The notes under the pieces: generated by a model
Told to the model about the DNA's origin: nothing
The model's database searches: none
What the model saw: only the letters and a program-made list of their open reading frames with translations
Shown here: one piece after another, positions 29,077 to 37,623 of the stretch
Position numbering within the stretch: the first letter of the stretch is position 1
How the letters are laid out: each line of letters begins with the position of its first letter
Program-made: the position numbers and the translations under genes
Assembly (NCBI RefSeq): GCF_003634755.1
Contig: NZ_RBXA01000003.1
Coordinates: 310,001-374,000, forward strand
Source: Flavobacterium limicola
GTDB taxonomy: Bacteria > Bacteroidota > Bacteroidia > Flavobacteriales > Flavobacteriaceae
Length of the DNA: 64,000 bases
Direction of reading: 5' to 3'

Positions 29077-29230
29077 AAATGTACTTAATTCTTGCCCTAA
29101 TTTGTTTATGTTGTCCACTTGCTACTGTCGGAATTATTTCTTTGTCATCATAATTAAAATCAGTCCGCATGAATTCTAAAGTAATATCCATCGGCACGGC
29201 TTTGCGGCAAGTAATTAAACTAAAAATTAA
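29075..29230 (-). pseudogene. C-terminal fragment of an unrecognised protein
   Basis: The minus frame reads as coherent protein: TCRKAVPMDITLEFMRT, then DFNYDDKEIIPTVASG and an end in RARIKYI. An ATG at 29191 would give 38 residues, but similarity-like content extends upstream of it to a stop near 29232. I do not recognise the family. It is probably the tail of a gene truncated during the rearrangements here. Confidence 0.35.
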
Positions 29231-29268
29231 TTGTTATCATATTGAACTTTTAGATTAAATGTTCCTAT

Positions 29269-29312
29269 GTGATAAATATTCCAGACCGTAAAATTTTAAG
29301 TAGTAATATTTC
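29269..29312 (+). promoter_or_regulatory. Decayed Crp-type promoter of the tauE pseudogene
   Basis: GTGATAAATATTCC (29269-29282) corresponds in inverted orientation to the intact tauE site. Twenty-two bp downstream, AATATTTC (29305-29312) matches the intact tauE -7 element AATATTTG except for its last base. Confidence 0.55.
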
Positions 29313-29330
29313 CAATATAAAATTATAATT

Positions 29331-30114
29331 ATGAAGTATGTAGGTGATTTTACGTCAATCCTTATTGGCTTAGCTTTAGGATTGATTGGGGAGGTGGCTC
29401 CATTCTTACTGTACCTATTTTAGTCTATTTATTTGCAGTTGAACCGGTACTTGCAACAGCTTATTCGTTGTTTATTGTTGGCTTAACAAGTGCTTAAGAA
29501 ACTGTAGGCTATTTCAAAAAAGGGTTGGTTAACATAAAAACAGCTATTGTTTTTGGTATTCCATCAATCATCGCCGTTTTTACAACAAGAGCTTTTATTG
29601 TTCCTGCTATACCTAAAGGGATCTTTTCAATAGAAAATTTCATACTTACTAAAGATCTTTTTTTAATGTTACTTTTTGCTGTAATCATGGTTATTACATC
29701 TTATACAATGATTAAAAAAAGATAAAAAAAACTACCATAGAAGAAGCTGGAGAGCAAAAAATTAACTATCCATTAATACTTATTGAAGGTGCAATTGTTG
29801 GTGTTATTTCAGGTTTAGTTGACGCGGATGGTAGATTTCTGATGATTGCTGGATTAGTTATTCTTAGTAAATTGCTGTAGGAACATCACTTGTAATTATT
29901 GCCGCCAAATCATTAATAGGCTTTTTTGGCGAAGGAGGAGAAAGTGCTATTGACTGGCAATTTCTATTTACTATTTCAGGTTTTGCAATTGTTGGAATTT
30001 TCGTTGAAACGGCATTGTCTAAAAAATAGATGGTAATAAACTAAAACCTAAATTTGGCTGATTAGTTTTAGTAAGTGTATTCACATTATTACCAAAGAGT
30101 TATTTCTAAAATAA
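29331..30114 (+). pseudogene. Decayed TauE/SafE-family transporter gene
   Basis: Translating the three frames in turn follows the intact paralogue at 22522-23319 from its N-terminus (SILIGLALGLIG) to its end (ITKELFLK, TAA at 30112-30114). The longest open piece is 29525-29725 (KTAIVFGIPSIIAVFTTRAF). There are in-frame stops and frameshifts near 29390, 29495, 29725, 29878 and 30028. The glycine-rich repeats are damaged (for example GLVDADGRFL for GLVGAGGGFL). It is on the strand opposite to the intact gene. Confidence 0.88.
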
Positions 30115-30177
30115 AATTCACATTGATACAGATGCAAATTCAATACGTTTATCTTCTTATTTAAAAAAATCTAAAAA

Positions 30178-30360
30178 ATGGCTAATCATTATCAAATATT
30201 AATTGTTGGAGCAGAAAATGCCTGATTTTCAGTCGCTTCATAATTACTAATCAAAAGAAATATGGATATCCAAAACAAAACGGCACTTTTAGTTAAACTA
30301 CATTTTGTAATTAATTTAAGGGTTAAATTCTTCAACTGTTGCATAAATCATAGCTGAATT
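30178..30360 (+). pseudogene. Remnant of an FAD-dependent oxidoreductase, sulfide:quinone-reductase-like
   Basis: ATG at 30178 opens a frame MANHYQILIVGAENA that ends at TGA after 15 codons and continues as FSVAS, stop, LLIKRN. This is the first FAD-binding motif (GxGxxG, here damaged) with the NHYQILI start I know from Bacteroidota sulfide:quinone reductase-like proteins. Nothing further of the enzyme is recognisable, so most of it is deleted. The sulfur neighbourhood supports the SQR reading, but other flavoproteins begin similarly. Confidence 0.5.
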
Positions 30361-30394
30361 TCTCATTTTCACTTTTACCAAATTTCAATATATT

Positions 30395-30591
30395 CAAAGT
30401 AGTTACGGTTTCGTGTGATGCGGATGCGATTGATAGTAACACTCCTCAAGCAAAAGATTTTGGAGTACAAAAAAAGGTCTGAAGTTCAAGGAAAGCGATA
30501 TTAGACCTTTATCCAATACAAGTTCTGATATGGCTAGCGACGGGCCTGAAAATGAATTAATTATTATAAAACCATCAAAAAAAACATAATA
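30395..30591 (+). pseudogene. Frameshifted tail of an unrecognised gene
   Basis: From about 30398 the frame reads VTVSCDADAIDSNTPQAKDF; a frameshift in an A-run near 30470 leads on to LKFKESDIRPLSNTSS and ENELIIIKPSKKT before TAA. The two pieces look like one protein end. No family was recognised. Confidence 0.35.
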
Positions 30592-30641
30592 ACCGGCACT
30601 ACTTTGTAATTAAATACTAATTTCGGGGAAAGATATTTTAT

Positions 30642-32360
30642 ATGTTGCGTTCCCCGATTTTAGTTTTAGTACTTTTACTTTCTATCGTATCTTGTCAAAA
30701 GAATGTAAAAACAAGTATTGATACTTCTAAAAAACAAGAAAGCCCAAAGAAAGTTATAGCTCAAAAATATTCGGAATTAGGGGATTCTTTTAGCAGGGAT
30801 AATAAACTGGATAGTGCTTTCTATTATTATTTAAAATCTACAGAATTATTTAAAGAGGAAGGCTTTAGCACATACATCGCTTATAATCTAGTTGGGATGG
30901 CATATATTCAACAGACCTTTGGTGATTATTACAGCAGTGAAGAAACTTTGACCGAAGCTTTGCCATACTTAAACAATGATTTACAGTTTCAGGTGGCGGC
31001 AAATAATTTATTTGGAATCGCAGCAAAAGAACTAAAAAATTATGATGACGCAGTTCATTATTATACTACAATTTTAAAAACGGTTAAAGATTCCGTTACT
31101 AAAGTGGCTGTTCTTAATAATATTGCTACAGTTTATATGGAACAAAAAAAGTACAAAAAAGCAATAGTACTTTTAGAGCCAGTTTTGAAGTCCAATATTT
31201 TAGATACACTGCAGAACAACAAAGCTCGAATTATTGATAATCTGGGATTTGCTTATTATAAAGACAATAAGATTTCAAAGGGATTAGCATTAATGAATCA
31301 GGCTTTAACAATCAGAACTAGAATTAACGATTCTTATGGAAGTATTGAGAGCTATTTGCATTTAGCCGATTACTATCAAAATAAAGATTACCAAAAATCA
31401 AAAGAGAATGCACTACATGCTTATGATGAAGCAACGAAACATCAAAGTATTGACGAACGATTGGAAGCCTTGGCATTTTTAATGTCTTATAATCAAGAAA
31501 AAGGAGTAAATAGTTACGCCATATTGTTTGTAAATCTAAATGACAGTATTAAGAAAGTACGAAACAATGCTAAAAATCAATTTGCTAAAATTAGATATGA
31601 TTCTCGAAAAGCCATTCTGGAAAGCATTAAATATAAAGGGCAAAGAGCAGAAACCCTTTTGCAGCTTGAAACACAAAAGAACCAAAAGTACTTGCTCTTT
31701 TTTGGATTTGCTGTATTACTTGGTGGGGTTGTATTTATAGTTAATTATTACAAAAGTAAAACCAAACGAGAACGCTTAGAGGCCAATTATACTACTGAAA
31801 CCCGAATTTCTAAAGAACTCCATGATGAATTGGCCAATGATGTTTTTTATGCGATGACTTTTGCTGAAACTCAAGATTTGCAGAATCCAATAAAAAAAGA
31901 AACTTTTTTAGATCATCTTGATAAAATATATGTTAGAACACGAAATTTTTCTAAAGAGAATAGTCCTATTGAAACGGGAGAACATTATGAACAAAATTTA
32001 AAAGAAATGCTCAATAGCTACAAAAGTAGTAGTACCGTAGTTATTATTAAAAATGGAGAACCAATAGATTGGTCAAAAATTCAAACAGAAAAAAAGATAG
32101 CCATACAAAGAGTATTGCAAGAACTTATGGTTAATATGAAAAAACACAGTCATGCCAGTTTTGTTATCATTGGTTTTGATATGAAACAAAATACTCTAAG
32201 AATTGACTATTCAGATAATGGAGTTGGTTTTTCACACCAACTAATTTTAAAAAATGGTCTCCAGAATCCGGAAAACCGTATTCAGACTGTAAATGGAATA
32301 CTTACTTTTGATTCTCAAACCAATAAAGGTTTCAAGGCTAAAATATTAGTTACAAAATAA
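30642..32360 (+). CDS. TPR-containing sensor histidine kinase (HisKA_3/NarX-type)
   Basis: A 572-residue protein with a lipoprotein-like signal (LLLSIVSCQKN), five or so tetratricopeptide repeats (about residues 40-320), one membrane helix (about 350-368), and a cytosolic kinase. The phospho-acceptor region is RISKELHDELANDVFYAM. The ATPase N box is QRVLQELMVNMKKHSH and the G box YSDNGVGFS. This is the common Bacteroidota kinase type, normally paired with a LuxR-type response regulator encoded next door. Here the adjacent regulator gene is destroyed, so the kinase is orphaned, although its own frame is intact. The signal sensed by the TPR domain is unknown. Confidence 0.9.
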   Translation: MLRSPILVLVLLLSIVSCQKNVKTSIDTSKKQESPKKVIAQKYSELGDSFSRDNKLDSAFYYYLKSTELFKEEGFSTYIAYNLVGMAYIQQTFGDYYSSEETLTEALPYLNNDLQFQVAANNLFGIAAKELKNYDDAVHYYTTILKTVKDSVTKVAVLNNIATVYMEQKKYKKAIVLLEPVLKSNILDTLQNNKARIIDNLGFAYYKDNKISKGLALMNQALTIRTRINDSYGSIESYLHLADYYQNKDYQKSKENALHAYDEATKHQSIDERLEALAFLMSYNQEKGVNSYAILFVNLNDSIKKVRNNAKNQFAKIRYDSRKAILESIKYKGQRAETLLQLETQKNQKYLLFFGFAVLLGGVVFIVNYYKSKTKRERLEANYTTETRISKELHDELANDVFYAMTFAETQDLQNPIKKETFLDHLDKIYVRTRNFSKENSPIETGEHYEQNLKEMLNSYKSSSTVVIIKNGEPIDWSKIQTEKKIAIQRVLQELMVNMKKHSHASFVIIGFDMKQNTLRIDYSDNGVGFSHQLILKNGLQNPENRIQTVNGILTFDSQTNKGFKAKILVTK

Positions 32361-32369
32361 TATGCTTAT

Positions 32370-32943
32370 ATGTTTACAAAAGTTTTAATTGCAGATGATA
32401 TTGATTTTAATGATTTTAGTGCTGCCCAGATATTAAATTAACTTGATATTTTCGAAATTCAACATGTAAAATATTGTGATGAAGCTTTGTTAAAGATTAA
32501 AAATCACAATTAGATGGTATTCCTTTTCAACTGCTTATTTCTGACTTATACTCTAAAGCGGATCACCAATTGAATAAACTCAATTGGGGCAAGTAATTGA
32601 TCGCTGAGGTTAAAAAGCAGTGTCCTAACACTAAAATAATTGTTTTTTCGATTGAAGACAGAGCACGTCGCATCAAATTACTATTTGATGAACTGGATAT
32701 AAATGGCTATCTAATAAAAAGGAGAAACACAATATACGACCTAAAATTAGCCATTCAAAGAGCCTACAATAATGAACTAGAAAACGTTTCTCCTGAATTG
32801 TTGCACCTGCCGTAAGATAAGACTATAACAGAAATAGATAATTATGATGTGCAGTTAATCAAGTGTCTTTCCATAGGAACATCGCATGAAAATCTAGTAC
32901 AACAAAAAAAGAATGTATTTAGCTTTGAAGTATCTAACTTTTG
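32370..32943 (+). pseudogene. Decayed LuxR-family response regulator
   Basis: ATG at 32370 starts MFTKVLIADDIDFNDF, a receiver N-terminus. A stop at 32439, a frameshift near 32505 and stops at 32594 and 32813 interrupt it. Read across the lesions, it continues with FQLLISDLYSKAD (phospho-acceptor Asp), KIIVFSIEDRARRIKLLF, DINGYLIKRRN, and the start of a LuxR helix-turn-helix (YDVQLIKCLSIGTSHENLVQQ). It follows the kinase gene by 10 bp, the usual place of its partner. Confidence 0.88.
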
Positions 32944-33045
32944 ACGAATTTAATTGCAAAAATGTGGCTTAACTTGATGTACAGTTTTTGTTTGCATCTC
33001 CAAAAAATCAGATAGTATTTTTGTTAAGGTCAATGTTAGAAGATA

Positions 33046-34005
33046 TTATTCGACCAAACTTTTAAGAAAAAATTGACTACGAAGCCAATTCTCACAATCT
33101 TTAGTCCAATATAGGCTTGTATCTTTAATTCCCAAACCAAAGCCATGTCTGCCTTTTTCATACAAATGTAACTCGGCAGGAACCTTATTTTTCTTTAAAG
33201 CTATGTAATAATTTATGCTGTTTTCTGCAGGAACAACTAAATCATCAGTGGCATGAATGATAAACGTGGGAGGAGTGGCAGAACTCACGTGTTGTTCATT
33301 GGAAAATTTATCAATCAATGAAACGGACGGCGAAACCCCCAATAAATTATTTTGTGATCCTTTGTGTGTGATTTCATTTGTCATGGAAATAACAGGGTAG
33401 ATTAATATCGAAAAATCCGGTTTAGCACTTAAGGAGTCAGAAACTTGGTATATTTGATCATTATAATGAGTAGATAAAGTGGCTGCTAAATGTCCGCCTG
33501 CCGAAAAACCCATAACTCCAATTTTGTCCTTCTTTACTTTCCATTTTTCTGCGTTGCGTCTGATGTATCGAATTGCTTCTTGGGCATCTTGTAAAGGACC
33601 AATTGTTTTATCTTTCATTATTTGGTCATTGGGTAGTCTGTATTTTAAGACAAAGGCTGTTATTCCTAAGGTATTAAGCCATCGTGCTACTTTGGTCCCT
33701 TCTTTGTCAATGGCTAAATGCGAATATCCACCTCCAGGGAAAATTAGAACTGATGAGCCATTAGAAGAGGCTTTGTCTGGAAAAAAAACAGATAGAGTAG
33801 GAGTGAAAACTTTGCTGCTGTTTTTTATTATTCCTTCTTCGGATATTTCTTTTTCCTGATAACTTGAATCATGAATTGCGCCAGGAATTGCCTCCGTCCA
33901 AAGCGGGATAATTTTATCTTGAGCGTGTATGGGTAAAATGATACCAATACTAAAAAATACAGGTAAAATATAAATACTCATTTTTAGAATTTTATTTATT
34001 TTCAT
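33046..34005 (-). CDS. Secreted alpha/beta-hydrolase (esterase, acetylxylan/pectin-acetyl type)
   Basis: A 319-residue protein with an N-terminal signal peptide (about residues 1-29, ending PIHAQ). The hydrolase fold shows the oxyanion motif FPGGGYSHLA, the nucleophile in GFSAGGHLA, an Asp in HATDDLVVPAE and the His in GRHGFGLG. The family is the BD-FAE/acetylxylan-esterase-like group. It is divergent from the hexuronate transporter and shares its operator region, so release of acetyl or other ester groups from pectin is likely. Length and triad are complete. Confidence 0.85.
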   Translation of the reverse strand: MKINKILKMSIYILPVFFSIGIILPIHAQDKIIPLWTEAIPGAIHDSSYQEKEISEEGIIKNSSKVFTPTLSVFFPDKASSNGSSVLIFPGGGYSHLAIDKEGTKVARWLNTLGITAFVLKYRLPNDQIMKDKTIGPLQDAQEAIRYIRRNAEKWKVKKDKIGVMGFSAGGHLAATLSTHYNDQIYQVSDSLSAKPDFSILIYPVISMTNEITHKGSQNNLLGVSPSVSLIDKFSNEQHVSSATPPTFIIHATDDLVVPAENSINYYIALKKNKVPAELHLYEKGRHGFGLGIKDTSLYWTKDCENWLRSQFFLKSLVE

Positions 34006-34222
34006 AGTAATTCTTATTTTTTATAATCTTTTTTTAATGAAATATAGTTTTATGTTTTATTAGTTGATAAAAATTCAATTTTAGAACATCAAAAGTATTC
34101 CTAAATCTATAATTTATAGAATTTTGGCTTTAACATCAATTCTCTTAAATATGTAATTTAATATTGTTTTTTTTATTTTATATATTTATTTAATCTGCTA
34201 ATTTAAAATAATATTCAAATTA
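34006..34222. other. AT-rich part of the divergent region between esterase and transporter
   Basis: No ORF or hairpin was seen; it must hold the promoter of the minus-strand esterase gene. Confidence 0.4.
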
Positions 34223-34267
34223 TTTGGATAATGAATATTAAAAAGTATATTTGTGCAATCGATTACA
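34223..34267 (+). promoter_or_regulatory. Promoter and LacI-type operator of the uronate operon
   Basis: TTTG (34223-34226), a 19-bp spacer and TATATTTG (34246-34253) form a complete Bacteroidota promoter. The near-palindrome TGCAATCGATTACA (34254-34267) directly abuts the -7 element, a position where a bound repressor would block RNA polymerase. Confidence 0.75.
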
Positions 34268-34427
34268 TTTTATTGCAAGTAAATTTAAGTTCGACAAAAA
34301 GGGTTCGGTGATTAAAGGAAAGACTTCATCGCAATTCATTTTGAAAAGAGATTAATTCTGCGGATAAACTGTTTTACGTACTTAGAATGCATTTATATCG
34401 AAAACTAACTACTTTAAACACAACAAA

Positions 34428-35876
34428 ATGATAAAGCAAACAAGTAAAAATATTGGAAACTACCGCTGGTCAATTTGTGGTTTACTTTTTTTTGCAACTA
34501 CTATAAATTACTTGGACAGACAAGTGCTTTCATTGACATGGAGTGATTTTATTGCTCCGGAATTTCATTGGACCAACAATGATTATGGAAATATTACGGC
34601 GTTGTTTTCAATTTTTTATGCAGTATCATTATTATTTGCAGGAAGATTTGTGGATTGGTTAGACACCAAAAAAGGATTTCTTTGGGCTATTGGGATATGG
34701 TCTTTTGGAGCTTGTTTACACGCATTCTGCGGTATTGCAACAGCAGGGATTATAACTGGGGATTGGTTTGTTGGTTTTGAAGGAGCTAAAGAGGCACTTA
34801 GTACGGTGAAAGATACTGGAATGATTATCAATGTAAGTGTGACTTTATTTATTTTTGCTCGTTTTGTTTTGGCCGTTGGTGAGGCAGGAAATTTCCCTGC
34901 AGCTATTAAAACAACAGCCGAATATTTTCCTAAAAAAGACAGAGCATTTTCTACAAGTATTTTTAATGCAGGTGCGACTGTTGGTGCATTGGCTGCCCCA
35001 ATATCTATTCCGTTTATTGCAGAAGCGTTTGGTTGGGAAATGGCTTTTATTATCATTGGTGCCTTAGGTTTTGTTTGGATGGGATTTTGGGTTTTTATGT
35101 ATGAAAAACCGGAGAAACATCTAAAGGTTAGTACCGCTGAATTAGAATATATCCAGCAAGATGATATTGCGGCCAGTAAATTAGAAGGATATGTACCGGA
35201 AACGAATACCAAGGTAACTTTAATGGATTGTTTTAGATACAAACAAACATGGGCTTTTGCTTTTGGTAAGTTCATGACCGATGGCGTGTGGTGGTTCTTT
35301 TTGTTCTGGACTCCTGCGTATTTAAGCTCAGTTTACGGCATGGATTCAACCGAAGCGGCTTTGCCATTATTTGTATTATACATGATTACGTTGCTTTCAA
35401 TTATTGGAGGTTGGTTGCCTACGTATTTTGTTGAAAAGAAGGGAATGAATCCTTATGAAGGACGAATGAGAGCCATGCTGATTTTTGCTTTTTTCCCATT
35501 ATTAGCTTTGATTGCACAGCCTTTGGGTCATATTAGCTATTGGTTACCCGTAATAATAATTGGTATTTCAGGAGCGGCTCACCAATCTTGGTCGGCAAAT
35601 ATCTTCACAACAGTTGGTGATATGTTCCCTAAAAAAGCAATTGCAACTATTACTGGTATCGGTGGTTTGGCTGGTGGTATTGGTTCCACGATGATCAACA
35701 AAGGTTCAGGATTATTATTTGATTATACTAAAGAAACCAATATGGCTTTTATGGGTTTTCAAGGGATTGAAGCTGGATATTTTATCATTTTTTCTATTTG
35801 TGCCGTTTGTTATTTGACCGGTTGGTTGGTCATGAAAGCATTGGTACCAAAATATAGTCCGATTACTGATTTATAA
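34428..35876 (+). CDS. MFS hexuronate transporter (ExuT-like, ACS family)
   Basis: A 482-residue, twelve-helix transporter beginning YRWSICGLLFFATTINYLDRQVLS, which is the signature start of anion:cation symporters such as ExuT. The family motif is followed by GRFVDWLDTKKGF. A roughly 40-residue insertion after helix 3 (around residues 100-130) is common in Bacteroidota members. It should bring galacturonate, glucuronate or unsaturated uronates across the inner membrane. It opens the catabolic gene run kduI to eda and has a LacI-type operator promoter. Confidence 0.9.
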   Translation: MIKQTSKNIGNYRWSICGLLFFATTINYLDRQVLSLTWSDFIAPEFHWTNNDYGNITALFSIFYAVSLLFAGRFVDWLDTKKGFLWAIGIWSFGACLHAFCGIATAGIITGDWFVGFEGAKEALSTVKDTGMIINVSVTLFIFARFVLAVGEAGNFPAAIKTTAEYFPKKDRAFSTSIFNAGATVGALAAPISIPFIAEAFGWEMAFIIIGALGFVWMGFWVFMYEKPEKHLKVSTAELEYIQQDDIAASKLEGYVPETNTKVTLMDCFRYKQTWAFAFGKFMTDGVWWFFLFWTPAYLSSVYGMDSTEAALPLFVLYMITLLSIIGGWLPTYFVEKKGMNPYEGRMRAMLIFAFFPLLALIAQPLGHISYWLPVIIIGISGAAHQSWSANIFTTVGDMFPKKAIATITGIGGLAGGIGSTMINKGSGLLFDYTKETNMAFMGFQGIEAGYFIIFSICAVCYLTGWLVMKALVPKYSPITDL

Positions 35877-35940
35877 GTCAGTTTTTTAAAATTAACAGCT
35901 TTTTAGAGATTAAAAAAATAGTACTTAAAAGAATATAAAG

Positions 35941-35962
35941 TACTTTTGTGTAATCGATTACA
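35941..35962 (+). promoter_or_regulatory. Promoter -7 element and LacI-type operator upstream of kduI
   Basis: TACTTTTG (35941-35948) matches TAnnTTTG exactly and is directly followed by the perfect 14-bp palindrome TGTAATCGATTACA (35949-35962). No clear -33 element was found. Confidence 0.78.
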
Positions 35963-35977
35963 TTAAAATAATATAAT

Positions 35978-36814
35978 ATGACAAATTTTTCTTTTAGATA
36001 CGCTTCGAATCCCACGGACGTTAAGAAATATGGAACTGACGAATTGAGAGAGCAATTTTTAATTGAAAATCTTTTCGTTGAAAATGAAATACAACTGACC
36101 TATTCTATGTATGATAGATACATTGTAGGGGGAATAATGCCGGTTGGCAAAGAATTAAAACTAGAAACTATTCCGTATTTGAAATCAGAAAACTTTCTAG
36201 ACAGACGGGAATTGGGAATTATCAACGTTGGCGGTAGCGGAATTGTTACTGTTGACGGCGTGGTTTATCAATTGCAAAAAAAAGAAGCTTTGTATGTAGG
36301 TCAAGGCTGTAAAGAAGTTGTTTTTTCCAGTTCAAAAGGCGAACAAGCGTTATTTTATATTAATTCGGCACCGGCACACACGAAATTTCCAAACAAAAAA
36401 GTAGGGAAAAATGAGGCTGAAGTCATTCAATTAGGAGAAGAAAAAACAGCCAACAAGAGGATTTTAAACAAACTGATCGTCAACAGTATCGTTGAAACGT
36501 GTCAGTTGCAAATGGGACTTACTGAATTGTTGCCCGGTAATGTATGGAACACCATGCCAGCGCACACGCACAACCGCCGTATGGAAGCCTATTTTTATTT
36601 TGATATAGAAGCGCCGCAAACGATTTGCCACTTTATGGGAGAACCACAAAATACTAGACATATTTTCATGCAAAACCATCAGGCTGTTTTGTCTCCGGAA
36701 TGGTCCATACATTCCGGTGCAGGAACGTCAAACTATTCTTTTATATGGGGAATGGCCGGTGAGAATTTAGATTATGGCGACATGGATATCGTTGCCCCAA
36801 ATGAATTAAGATAA
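35978..36814 (+). CDS. kduI: 5-dehydro-4-deoxy-D-glucuronate isomerase KduI
   Basis: A 278-residue cytosolic cupin-fold isomerase, exactly the length of E. coli KduI. It interconverts 5-keto-4-deoxyuronate and 2,5-diketo-3-deoxygluconate, the step after KdgF-assisted ring opening of unsaturated uronates. The metal-binding residues lie in MPAHTHNRRMEAYFYFD and the C-terminal HSGAGTSNYSFIWGM. It is first in a tightly packed group with kduD 6 bp downstream, and its promoter carries a perfect LacI-type operator. Confidence 0.96.
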   Translation: MTNFSFRYASNPTDVKKYGTDELREQFLIENLFVENEIQLTYSMYDRYIVGGIMPVGKELKLETIPYLKSENFLDRRELGIINVGGSGIVTVDGVVYQLQKKEALYVGQGCKEVVFSSSKGEQALFYINSAPAHTKFPNKKVGKNEAEVIQLGEEKTANKRILNKLIVNSIVETCQLQMGLTELLPGNVWNTMPAHTHNRRMEAYFYFDIEAPQTICHFMGEPQNTRHIFMQNHQAVLSPEWSIHSGAGTSNYSFIWGMAGENLDYGDMDIVAPNELR

Positions 36815-36820
36815 GAAACT

Positions 36821-37606
36821 ATGAATTTATTTGATTTAAAAGGAAAAAGAGCACTGATAACCGGAGGAACGCACGGTTTAGGTTTAGCAATGGCGGAAGG
36901 TCTTGCAATTGCAGGTGCTGAACTTGTAATAACTGGTACAACGCCTTCTAAAATGGAGGAAGCGCTGGCGTATTATTCGAGCAAAGGATACAAAGTTTCC
37001 GGCTATTTATTTGATGTTACCGATGAAAAAGCGGCGTCAGACAACATTGCATTAATCACCAAAGAATTAGGAGATATTCATATTTTAGTGAACAACGCCG
37101 GAATTATAAAAAGAGAATTGGCCATCACAATGCCGGTTTCTGATTTTAGAAAAGTGATTGATGTGGATTTAGTAGGCCCTTTTATCATGTCACAATTGGT
37201 TGCAAAGCAAATGATTGAAAGACAGGAAGGCAAAATAATCAACATTTGTTCCATGATGAGTGAATTGGGACGGAACAGTGTTTCGGCTTATGCTGCTGCA
37301 AAAGGAGGTCTGAAAATGCTGACCCGAAATCTGGCTACCGAATGGGCAAAATACAATATTCAAGTCAACGGAATTGGTCCTGGTTATTTTGCAACTACAC
37401 AAACAGAACCTATTCGAGTAGACGGACATCCGTTTAATGAATTTATAATCAACAGAACGCCGGCTGCACGTTGGGGAAATCCAGAAGATTTAGCGGGAAC
37501 AGCTGTCTTTTTGGCTTCAAGAGCGAGTGATTTTGTAAACGGACAAATTGTATATGTCGATGGTGGAATATTGGCTACCATTGGAAAACCATCAAATGAA
37601 AATTAA
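36821..37606 (+). CDS. kduD: 2-dehydro-3-deoxy-D-gluconate 5-dehydrogenase KduD (SDR)
   Basis: A 261-residue classical short-chain dehydrogenase with the coenzyme motif TGGTHGLGLAMAEGL, NNAG at about residue 90, and the catalytic Ser...YAAAKGG. It reduces 2,5-diketo-3-deoxygluconate to 2-keto-3-deoxygluconate (KDG). KduI directly upstream and KdgK/Eda downstream make the KduD assignment firmer than sequence alone. It is slightly longer than the E. coli enzyme at the C-terminus. Confidence 0.93.
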   Translation: MNLFDLKGKRALITGGTHGLGLAMAEGLAIAGAELVITGTTPSKMEEALAYYSSKGYKVSGYLFDVTDEKAASDNIALITKELGDIHILVNNAGIIKRELAITMPVSDFRKVIDVDLVGPFIMSQLVAKQMIERQEGKIINICSMMSELGRNSVSAYAAAKGGLKMLTRNLATEWAKYNIQVNGIGPGYFATTQTEPIRVDGHPFNEFIINRTPAARWGNPEDLAGTAVFLASRASDFVNGQIVYVDGGILATIGKPSNEN

Positions 37607-37623
37607 TATTTAAGAAATTTATA

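Noticed and set aside
28400..33045. An insertion sequence or prophage as the cause of the decayed zone
   Set aside because: No transposase, integrase or terminal inverted repeats could be found; only gene remnants and duplications are visible.
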